Notes under the pieces: generated by a model
Database searches by the model: none
The model's input: only the letters and a program-made list of their open reading frames with translations
Told to the model about the DNA's origin: nothing
Program-made: the position numbers and the translations under genes
Shown: positions 55,725 through 64,000 of the stretch, piece after piece
Numbering within the stretch: position 1 is the stretch's first letter
How the letters are laid out: the number at the start of each line of letters is the position of its first letter
Source: Meghimatium bilineatum
Lineage: Eukaryota > Mollusca > Gastropoda > Stylommatophora > Philomycidae
Direction: 5' to 3'
Assembly: GCA_034231615.1 (NCBI GenBank)
Contig: CM067306.1
Coordinates: 61,149,475 to 61,213,474 of the forward strand
DNA: 64,000 nucleotides

Positions 55725-56460
55725 CAACACTACTGTTTGTAACACTACAGTAGCAACCAACAACAACAAAAAACAACATCAACATCCCCACAAAATATAG
55801 CAGTATTAACAACAGAAACATTACCAACTTCTATTATAGTCATTATGAACAACGCAGACAGCAACAAGAACAACAAAGCTGCCAACAATAACAATAACAA
55901 TAATAAAATGAATAACAACAGTAACAATAGCAACGACATCAACAATAACAATAACAACAATAACAATAGCAACGACATCATCGACATCAACAACAATAAC
56001 AACAACAATAACAATAACAAAGATATCAACAACAATAATAACAACAAAGTCAACAACACAAGTACCGTTATTATTAAAAAACTAGAAAGACCATTAACAG
56101 AACACAAAATAGCAACACAAGAACCACTGTCAAGAGAGAAAACAATAACAAAGACAGCAACATTAGCAACATCCCCACGGGCAGTAGCAATAGTAGTGAC
56201 TACAGCAACAGCAGAATATACTCAATTAACAATCAGAACTTCAGCAGCATCGACGACACCAGCAGTCTCATTAGCCTCGGTACTCTTACACAAGAACAAC
56301 CGCAGCAGCACCAATAGGAACAAAACCATCATGAATTATAACAATAAAATAGCTCTATCACTAACAGTGACTACTCTCATAGTAACAACAACAACAGATC
56401 TACCACTAACAATGACAACCCTCACAACAACAACAATAACAATCTGCCACTAACAGTGGC
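55725..56460. repeat. AAC-rich low-complexity tract
   Basis: AACAACAATAAC-type sequence with strong A/C bias, growing from the R1 tail. The 202-aa Asn-rich plus-strand frame (55845-56453) and the Leu-rich minus-strand frame are translations of simple sequence. Confidence 0.9.
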
Positions 56461-56765
56461 AGCCCTCACACAGCAACAACATGAGATCTACCACTAACAA
56501 TGACAACCCTCACAATAACAACAACAGATCTACCACTAACAATGACAACCATCACAATAACAACAACAACAGATCTACCACTAACAATGACAACCATCAC
56601 AATAACAACAACAACAGATCTACCACTAACAATGACAACCATCACAATAACAACAACAACAGATCTACCACTAACAGTGGCAGCCCTCACACAGCAACAA
56701 CATGAGATCTACCACTAACAGTGGAAGCCCTCACACAGCAACATCATGAGAGCTACCACTCACAG
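56375..56765. repeat. 45-bp minisatellite, about 8 degenerate copies
   Basis: Unit AACAGATCTACCACTAACAA then TGACAACCATCACAATAACA. The 45-bp period keeps all frames open (RSTTNNDNHHNNNNN in one). Confidence 0.93.
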
Positions 56766-57194
56766 TGACAACACGCACAATAACACCAAACATACTTTTA
56801 CCACTATCATTGACAACCCTCACAATAACAACAACAACATTTGCATACAAACATTTTACAAACATCTCTCACTTCCAGAGAGTACGTACAGTTTTTATTC
56901 ACAAAGTTAATTTATGTTCCCTGTCACATATCTACATAACAATCCTCTTGTTGAATCAGATATAGGGTTATCTTCCCTGTACATCAAAGACCTACATCTC
57001 TTACTCTCCATGGGGGATCACAGAGTCTCCCTTCGAGCGTTGTTGCATCGTAATCAATAACCATGGCATAGTTCCAAATCTCAAGCCTGATTCTAATTAT
57101 CTGCCGAATTCTCTGGAATTTCTTTTACACGATTGGGTAAAATATAGACCAGACAGACGAGAGTATCACCAATCTACAAGTTATCTCTTGGATA

Positions 57195-57640
57195 AGTTGA
57201 TTACGTGGTTAATTTGGATAAATTGGTTACATGGTTATCTTTGATAAATTGGTTATATGGTTATTTTTGATAATTTAGTTACATGGTTATCTGTGATAAG
57301 TTAGTTACATGGTTATCTTTGATAATTTGGTTACATGGTGGTTATTTTTATAAGTTAGTTACATGGTTATCTTTGATAGGTTAGTTACATGGTTATCTTT
57401 GATAATTTGGTTACATGGTGGTTATTTTTATAAGTTAGTTACATTGTTATCTTTGATAAGTTAGTTACATGGTTATTTTTGATAAGTTAGTTACATGGTT
57501 ATCTTTGATAGGTTAGTTACATGGTTATCTTAGATAGGTTAGTTACATGGTTATCTTTGATAAATTGGTTACATTGTTATTTTTGATAAGTTAGTTACAT
57601 GGTTATTCTTGATAAATTGGTTACATGGTTTATACAGGAC
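57195..57640. repeat. 26-bp minisatellite, about 16 copies
   Basis: Unit GGTTACATGGTTATCTTTGA plus TAAATT, with a 3-bp GGT insertion in two units. Confidence 0.95.
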
Positions 57641-58540
57641 ATCGCGATCAATCACAAGTCTCTAGATAAAACTTTATACTAATGTTGTAATCTTGTTAAT
57701 CACCAGGTGGGCGTGTGATGGTGGGCGTGTGGTTGGGGCCGGGGTGGGGTGCACTTAAAACCCCTTTTTCTTAAAAAAAGGTCTCCTACAAAAAAACTGT
57801 TGAGATTCTTGATTATTTCTAATTCCATAAACACTGGAAAAAATATTGAGTAACTCAAGATAAACAATTGATGTCCAATCTTGAACATTTGTAACCAACT
57901 CTGGCACAGGCAGAGAAACTCGAGAGGGTCCGAGTGTAGAAGACGTTATGTTGAATTACTTTTTGGCTTAAAATGAAAACTAGGACAAGATGGTCTCAGA
58001 CAAGACGGTCTCGATGAGATTTTTGGAGGAAAGTTTTCAAGAATTTTCATTTCTGAACTTTCATTTATTTTTAACGACCTGTTGTCTGGCATTCCGTTTT
58101 AAAACTGTCTTGGGAGTAAATATGGCGGCATTTATTCACTTGAAGATGGGGTAGATGGTTTCTTAGAAGGAAGACATGAAATGAGGAGAAGACATGGATG
58201 GGGACATGTAGGAGGGAAACCATTAAGACAGAAGAATATGATTGTAGACAGAAAATGAGGAAATGCAGGATAGGGCATGGGGTCAGAGGATATGAAGATG
58301 GAGGACAATGGAGTGGGGAGTAGATGGAGGGGAGAAGGCATGGAAGGCGGACATGGAGGAGGAAGGAAATTGAGACAGGAAGATATAGAGGAGAAAGAAA
58401 CATAGAACGGGGATGACCTGGAATGATGAAGAAGTAGAGAAGGAAGGTAATACATGACCAATATTAGACTGGATGTTTAACATTTGATCGCAGCAGTTCT
58501 GTAGTAGCAAAAACGCTTTACTAGTTCCTGTGTAGTATCA
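57641..58540. other. No recognised gene
   Basis: Includes a purine-rich G/A stretch (58140-58450) that opens three overlapping Ser/Pro/Leu-rich minus-strand frames. This looks like composition and not coding. Confidence 0.45.
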
Positions 58541-58639
58541 GCATAGAAGCGTCATCATTTATTGTGTAGTATCAGCATAGAAGCGTCATCATTTATTGTG
58601 TAGTATCAGTATAGAAAGTTCCTGCAGGTTAACAGGAAG

Positions 58640-58870
58640 TAGTTGGGAGAAATGAATGCGTTATATCATTATTTACAACGTAGTTGCGATATTTACGCCT
58701 TTTGGCTTGACACATCCGACTTCAGCATGGCTTATGGGCATCTTGACCATGTATGAGATGTAATAGTTACTTCCAGCCGAAAACCCCCGTAATCGTCTCC
58801 AACAAACATACATGGAAGGAAAACAGTATCGCTATTCTTTGCTCCCCTTTATTGTATCCGCTTTAGCGTG
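58640..58870 (-). repeat. Composite SINE, minus strand
   Basis: The minus strand reads GGGGAGCAAAGAATAGCGAT, CCTTCCATGTATGTTTGTTG, GAGACGATTACGGGG (decayed core), TGCTGAAGTCGGATGTGTCA, AGCCAAAAGGCGTAAATATC and AACGCATTCATTTCTCCC. Confidence 0.65.
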
Positions 58871-58989
58871 AATTGTAGAGGAATTCTCCCCTAAAATTTT
58901 ATTGGTTTCCCGGCCCCCTAACAATTCAAGCTGGCGTCCTAACTTACACAGATTGAGATTCTCGAGACATCTGTTATAAACCGACTATT

Positions 58990-59112
58990 CTTTTTAAACT
59001 TTGGTTCTCAAACTCCCGCTGCCTTATTAGTAGGATGTAGTTGAGAAAACGGATGTTCGTCGTGTTGTCATTTTATTTGTTCCAATGGTCAGACACAGCT
59101 GATTTCTGCAGG
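58990..59112 (-). repeat. SINE-like repeat R1, partial
   Basis: Minus strand: GCAGAAATCAGCTGTGTCTG at the head, AATAAAATGACAACACGACG, CTACATCCTACTAATAAGGC, AGCGGGAGTTTGAGAACC. Confidence 0.55.
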
Positions 59113-59339
59113 AGAAAAAACCTACTGTATATTTAATAATTGTACAAAAACCACCTCTGGACTAAGAGTGCAGTAATAACCCTTGCTTCATAATCGAATC
59201 AGATCTGTATCGATTTCCGGCCTGGCTCGTGTAGTCGATATCAATGAAGTGTTGGTACAAGATCAACCAGTTCAAACTGAGAAGGTGCGACTTCGAGACT
59301 CGCAAGTTTAAGACAAGATCATTTTCTGATATTTTAGAA

Positions 59340-59545
59340 TTTAGGACAAGAAGTTGATACGGGACACATTAGTGGTTGATACGGGACATATCGGTAGTGA
59401 TATGGGACATATTCGTAGTTGATACGGGACATATTAGTAGTTGATACGGGACACATTAGTGTAGGACGAGAAGTGAATATGAAACCCGCATATTCAAGAC
59501 AGGAAGTGGATACGAGACTCGTAAATTCAGGACGAGAAGTATTCA
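59340..59545. repeat. Degenerate TTGATACGGGACATATTAGT repeats
   Basis: Five to seven units of about 23 bp, with a diverged AGGACGAGAAGT-type second unit continuing to about 59660. Confidence 0.75.
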
Positions 59546-59724
59546 TGTGACGTAATTTCAGGAGGAGAAGTATTTATGAAACATAAATTATGAACGAGAA
59601 TTTGCAACGGGACACATTTGTGTAAGACGAGAAATGGATACTTTGATTACTTCGTGTTTTCCTGGCAAGACGAGAAATGGATACTTTGATTACTGCGTGT
59701 TTTCCTGTTAAGGAATGCAAATAT

Positions 59725-59905
59725 CTTTTGTGGCTGTGGAAATAAAGGTCCCATTGCCATAGCTGTTGCCACGACGTATACAGGAAATACTTTTTTTTTG
59801 CACCTCCAAAAAAGACACACATTTTTATTGAACCGTGGATTGAACCCATGACTTCATGCGTTTGATCCCGCGTTCTAGGCATACGGCCACTCGCTCAGAG
59901 TACAA
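59725..59905 (-). repeat. SINE family D, minus-strand copy
   Basis: The minus strand reads GAGCGAGTGGCCGTATGCCT (A-box-like), GGGTTCAATCCACGGTTCAA (B-box GGTTCAATCC), then TTCCTGTATACGTCG, TTTATTTCCACAGCCACA. Same blocks as 43225-43400 but with a better preserved tRNA head. Confidence 0.65.
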
Positions 59906-60237
59906 AGAAAAAAAAAAAAAAAAAAAAAAAAACCAAGTAAATTCAAGACGAGATGTGAGTTCTAAGGTGTTATCAGCACTAGTCGACAAGTATCTACTGG
60001 ACACATTTCTTCAGGATAAAAGCGGTACAGGGATTGTGAGTTTTGGACAAGAGGTTTGCACGAGGTGTGTCAGGTTATGACAAGAAGTGGGCACGCGATT
60101 TGTGAAATTTGAATGTTATGTTTGTACGAGATTTGTCGATTTAGGACGAGAAGTTCATATTAGACTTGCGAATTTAGAACAATAAAATGTGTACGACATT
60201 TGTAGATTCAGGAGAAGTTAGTATGAAACTGAAATAG

Positions 60238-60495
60238 TAACTGTTCTATGCTCTGTTCTATTTTCTGTTCTATGCTCTGTTCCATGCTCTGTTCCATTCT
60301 CTGTTCCATTCTCTGTTCTATGCTCTGTTCCATGCTCTGTTCCATGCTCTGTTCCATGCTCTGTTCCATGCTCTGTTCCATGCTCTGTTCCATGCTCTGT
60401 TCTATGCCCTGTTCCATGCTCTGTTATATGCTCTGTTCCATTCTCTGTTCTATGCTCTGTTCTATGCTCTGTTCTATGCTCTGTTCTATGCTGTT
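60238..60495. repeat. 12-bp minisatellite, about 21 copies
   Basis: Unit ATGCTCTGTTCC (or TTCT variant); translates as MLCS or MEQS repeats. Confidence 0.97.
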
Positions 60496-60744
60496 AAGTA
60501 CGAGGAATGCCACCATCTCGACACTAGTCCTAGGGTTTCTGGTTAGCCACTACTTAAGCAGCTGAACAGATACGGTAACCATGTCCTATGACTCTGGTTT
60601 ATAGCCCAGTTTATCTTTTATCTGGAGATTATCCGGCGGAGATACTGAGTTACGTGGTGTGCATGATACTCTAGGCAGACAATGTACCGTCTCGATGAGA
60701 AGGGAAATACCAGCTGTACGTCCGCCGAAGTCGACGCTGACCAT

Positions 60745-62670
60745 TCAGCCCAACTGAGATGATGATGAAGATGATGATGTCTGCTGTGTGTCCTACTTTG
60801 ACTAATGAGTCCTATGCGAGCTTGATTATTTTCTACCAGACTCTTGTCATGGTGGGATGGGAGGAGCGTGTAGGCTTTAGAGCAGCTCTTGACTTTCTTC
60901 TAGCGCGATTTTGTTGCGCATCATTGTGTCTGAGGTTCCTCTGCAGCTGCTGCACAACTTTTGACTCTGTGACGACAGTCGGATCTGTCTTGTGCAAGAT
61001 TCTCCCATGAATTTGTGTCTATGTTGAAGTGAGTCAGTGTTGTCTTAAGAGAGTCTTAAAAACTCTTCTTCTGTCCTCCTGTCTTGCGGGAGCCAGTCTA
61101 AAGTTTCCCATATAACAATGTTGTTGGTAGAAGATACTCTTTCATGCGAACCATGTGTTCTGCCAGCGGGACTGCATTTTCATTAACATTGCATGCATGC
61201 TTGCATCAACACTGTATGTACGCTTGCATCAACACTGTATGTACGCTTGCATCAACATTGTGTTTGCTTACAGATTTCATCAGTACTTCACTGTCTGGTA
61301 TTTTATCCCATCAATGAATGCTGAGCATCTTACGAAGGAAGCTTAGGAGGAAGTAGTTGAGTCTTATAGTGTGTCTGGCACACGATGTCGATGTTTCACA
61401 AGCATAAAGGAGTTATGTTATTACTGGTGATGGCATAAAGGCTGGTGATGGCATCCAATCACTGATAATAACGACCATCATGCCATTATTAGTGAACTGT
61501 CATAATATGCTGATAAACTTTGGGGGGGGGGGGGGAGTCAAATTTGGCGAGCACTTTCTGAAGCCCATCTTTGTTAACAATGTCAAATGCCTTTGTGAGG
61601 TCTACAAATGTTTAAAATTGTCTTTGGTGCTCTTGAATTTTTTTTCTTGAGTTGACAGGCTTCACAGATCATGTCCACTGTCCAGTGACCAGCACGAAAT
61701 CCACCCTGACGTTCAGGAAGAAGACCATCTGTGAGTACCTGTGCAAGCGAGTTCAACATTACACGAGCTAATATTGTATCAGCTATTGATAGGAACGATA
61801 TCCCTCGGTGAATGTCCATTGCCTTAATATGGGTCGACAATTGAGGAATCTTTTAGGTTTTGAAGCATGATTCCTGAGTTCCAGCACGTAAAAAACAATT
61901 TTGGTAAGCTTCTGAACAAGCACCTCTCTTCCTATCTTGTAGATGTCTGCTGGGATGGCATCCGTACCAGGAGATTTTACATGCAATATTTGTCCCTTTG
62001 TAGTCTGTACTTCTTGATTTGTTAGTGGTATGTCAAGTTCTTCTCTTATATTGCGCTCTGGCATGCGATCTATTCCTTCTTCGTTGTAGATTGATGGTTT
62101 AATTAAAATTTCTTTTAAATTTTGTGCCATCGTTCTATGATCTTATTTTTTTTCTGCAAGTAGAGCTAACTCATCTGCGTTAAGCAAAGATGGTGATCCT
62201 GCTGAACGTGGGCCGTATATTGCTCTCAATGAGTCGTAGATTCACCTGTAGCCTCTCCCCCCCCCCTTGCCCGCGAAATTATTGATCTTTTTGGCTTTTT
62301 GGCGCAAACCACCTATCATGCATTTTCCTTAGTTTCCGTTGGCAAGTGATGCGGTCTCTGAGATATATTGCTTTTTATTGAAGATCACCTTGTTATTTCT
62401 AAATGGAATTGTTCTTTTCCTCTAGCAGACTAGGAATTTCTATGTCATTGTCATCGAACCGGTCTTAGTTTTTGTGCGTCTTCAGACATAAATATTCCTT
62501 AGCCGTAGCATAAAGGATGTTTACGAATGATGTTTGAGAAGGATGTTTTAGAAGGATGCTCATTCATCCTCAACATTGACATCTTCTAGGTTCAAATCTT
62601 TTAGCTTTGTGTCCAATTCCTGGGAGAGTCTCATTGCTGTGCTGAAGTTGTTATTTATTTATTTTCCAGC
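60745..62670 (-). pseudogene. Non-LTR retrotransposon (LINE) open frame, decayed and internally deleted
   Basis: Read on the minus strand from 62670: SQELDTKLKDLNLEDVN, DRFDDNDIEIPSLLEEKNNS, RKMHDRWFAPKS, YDSLRAIYGPRSAGSPSLLN, KSPGTDAIPADIYKIGRE, DIHRGISFLSIADTILARVM, LLPERQGGFRAGHWTVDMI, FVDLTKAFDIVNKDGL (motif A Asp; about 61560-61610). The polymerase middle, including the expected Y-x-D-D, is missing, and LLYACETST (about 61400), FLRKMLSIHWWDKIPDSEVL, GGQKKSF, SWENLAQDRS and finally ARIGLISQSRTHS (about 60800, remnant zinc finger) follow. Many frameshifts. Block order is that of LINEs whose protein ends in a C2H2 finger. Confidence 0.85.
61187..61265. repeat. 24-bp triplication inside the LINE
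   Basis: CTTGCATCAACACTGTATGT plus ACG, three copies, between the SEVL and carboxyl-terminal blocks of the minus-strand LINE. Confidence 0.85.
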
Positions 62671-62694
62671 TTCGAAGCGTTCAATTACTGTATA

Positions 62695-63000
62695 TTCTTG
62701 TGAAATGGGAAGAACTTGCACAAAATAGATCTACATGGCGTTCTAAAATAAAAAAGAGCGCATCATCTTGTGAAAAGAAGAGAAATGCAGCAGCTCAACA
62801 GCGGAGAGCAGCTAGAAAGTCACGGATAGACCAAGATCCGTCTACAGTCGTTATTCCATGTCCAAACTGTCCAAGGACATTTACAGCTCGAATAGGACTC
62901 ATTAGCCATCTACGAACTCATAATCAAGGACATAACTAAAATTGAATTTTCAATAGTGGATGTAACAAATGGTCATCATCACTTGTGATGGACGAACAAC
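62695..63000 (+). pseudogene. LINE carboxyl terminus with intact C2H2 finger and 3' UTR
   Basis: Open from 62700 to 62939: KWEELAQNRSTWRSKIKKSA, basic linker QQRRAARKSR, then CPNCPRTFTARIGLISHLRT plus H. Cys-x2-Cys and His-x3-His are all present. It is the 3' end of the same kind of LINE as the minus-strand element at 60745, in opposite orientation and 5'-truncated. The following UTR (GTGGATGTAACAAATGGTCA) matches 30640-30725. Confidence 0.8.
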
Positions 63001-63034
63001 ATTCTTGTGAACGACTCTGTCGCATGATGTGAAA

Positions 63035-63165
63035 GTTGAATTTGAATACTATCAGTCTGTGGTCAGTCCAGCATTCTGCACCACACATGGCTTTAGATAT
63101 AAGTAGGTCTCTCATGCCAACCTTCGTTGCGGAGACGGCACTTGATGATGATGATGAGGTCTCTC
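63035..63165 (+). repeat. Retroelement 3' end with TGATGATGA tail
   Basis: Reads VVSPAFCTTHGFRYK, a stop, VSHANLRCGDGT, stop and a GATGATGATGATGA tail (63142-63157). The AACCTTCGTTGCGGAGACGG block recurs at 798. Confidence 0.5.
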
Positions 63166-63299
63166 ATGCCCTTCTGTGTGAAATAGATGGAAAAATACAT
63201 ATCGGAACAGTGGAGTACAATGCAGTGAATCCTCGGCACTTTTGAGGCCATTTTCTTGTCTTTTTTTTTTAAAGCCGATTAAAAAAAATTATATTTGTG

Positions 63300-63650
63300 T
63301 TGTCCAAAACTGGAGCAATGAATAGTGACACTGTTACCTGGAGCAAAGATGGTGCAATGAATAGCGACACTGTTACCGGAAGCAAAAGTGGAGCAATGAA
63401 TAGCGACACTGTTACCTGGCATGCACGCCATAAGAGGCGACAGGAGATTTTTGGAGGTGGAATTGTTCGCTCTGTCCCGTGGAGATTCAAAGTAAAGTGA
63501 CCAAGAAGCCATGATGATGGATGTGACAGGCTGACAGTCGCAGCCATCTCATCCAATCTGTAAGTTATGACACAACGCATTCCGTTCTCCGCACTACATA
63601 ACGATAATCTGCAGGAGTTTGAGAACGAACGCAGACGAAGAAGACATCTG
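63300..63650 (+). repeat. Composite SINE with tripled head
   Basis: The head segment GGAGCAATGAATAGTGACAC then TGTTACCTGGA is present three times with a period of about 40 bp (63307-63425). Then GCATGCACGCCATAAGAGGC and GACAGGAG, body GATGGATGTGACAGG, ACACAACGCATTCCGTTCTC, and tail CAGGAGTTTGAGAACGAACG then CAGACGAAGAAGA. Plus- and minus-strand frames over the triplication are artefacts. Confidence 0.7.
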
Positions 63651-64000
63651 TTGTAGAAACGCACAGTATTCTAAGGCTGGATATACGCAACAACCGTTTA
63701 TAAACATGTCACGTCTCAATCGTTCTGACAATTGGACCATCTGTTATTATGCAAAAGTAGGCAGCATCGGGTCTCTATTCCAAGCAAGTAAAAGCTTTCA
63801 TTCAAACTGGCTTGCGACCTTTGACCCCCAGATTCGCAGGGCAGTCTGGGTCTGATACTTCATCAATAAAACTTATTGCTTTAGGCAGACGATGCCAATA
63901 AATTTGGCGGGAGTTTCTCATATTAATCTTAAGATTTCAGCGTCTGAAAGGATGAATATGCGATTTTTGGACATATAACAGATATAAAGAAATTAGAACC
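63651..64000. other. No recognisable gene
   Basis: A 78-aa plus-strand frame (63619-63855) starts inside the SINE tail and has no recognised domain. Confidence 0.45.

Noticed and set aside
55845..56453. A 202-aa Asn-rich protein
   Set aside because: Simple AAC/AAT repeats give poly-Asn; there is no domain or non-repetitive segment.
58071..58510. Three overlapping Ser/Leu/Pro-rich minus-strand frames
   Set aside because: They lie over a G/A-biased stretch whose complement lacks stops in all frames; no domain.
60745..63000. Twin-priming (5' inversion) of one LINE
   Set aside because: The inverted left part contains its own carboxyl-terminal finger remnant, so the two pieces overlap in the element and must be separate insertions.

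Overview
The window looks like gene-poor, repeat-dense DNA from an invertebrate metazoan. My best guess is a mollusc, perhaps a heterobranch gastropod. That guess rests only on the style of the LINE and SINE families (tRNA-derived SINEs ending in TTTAC repeats, LINE ends carrying a C2H2 finger, a second SINE group carrying GTCGTAAGAGGCGACTAA-type heads) and is low confidence. I found no convincing cellular protein gene, no tRNA or rRNA gene, no operon and no CRISPR array. Almost every long open frame is either a LINE fragment or a frame through a tandem repeat.

Region 1 (1-15 kb) is dominated by one 13,472-bp inverted structure (1422-14893). Its outer ends read AGTAGTATAAGG...CCTTATACTACT, and both are abutted by the same 6-bp target duplication, CACGCC (1416-1421 and 14894-14899). 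It is a nearly perfect palindrome centred near 8155. Each half is itself a palindrome, with arms of about 2.7 kb around a 1.2-kb spacer, and each 2.7-kb arm contains an older, diverged inverted symmetry. A few diagnostic bases order the events: the roughly 6.7-kb element came first and was then doubled. The 6-bp duplication and 5'-AG...CT-3' ends recall Polinton/Maverick elements, but no integrase, polymerase, ATPase or capsid frame is present, so it is a non-autonomous or undescribed fold-back element. This is the most interesting object in the window.

Region 2 (15-32 kb) is a chain of minisatellites (units of 21, 39, 22, 57, 29, 50, 26 and about 25 bp), SINE copies, LINE 3' ends and a 5'-truncated RNase H retroelement with a 20-bp target duplication (25077-25733). 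It ends in about 600 bp of CCTAA/CATAA pentamers that resemble degenerate TTAGG telomere repeat.

Region 3 (32-43 kb) holds a 52-bp hAT-type MITE with an 8-bp duplication, two full tRNA-derived SINEs, several LINE carboxyl-terminal fragments, a frameshifted RNase H domain (35.5-36.2 kb) and more minisatellites.

Region 4 (43-57 kb) has SINEs, large 29-, 20- and 14-bp arrays, an AAC-rich tract and a LINE split by a 960-bp minisatellite. Region 5 (57-64 kb) holds a decayed LINE on the minus strand (60.7-62.7 kb: reverse-transcriptase motif region, large internal deletion, carboxyl-terminal domain), a second LINE carboxyl terminus on the plus strand with an intact zinc finger, and a final SINE.

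A theme running through the window is that many minisatellite units are expanded pieces of LINE or SINE sequence: the flanking LINE reading frame can be read up to the array and resumes after it. I could not run alignments or database searches, so family names come from recognised motifs only, and array copy numbers are estimates from the sequence layout.
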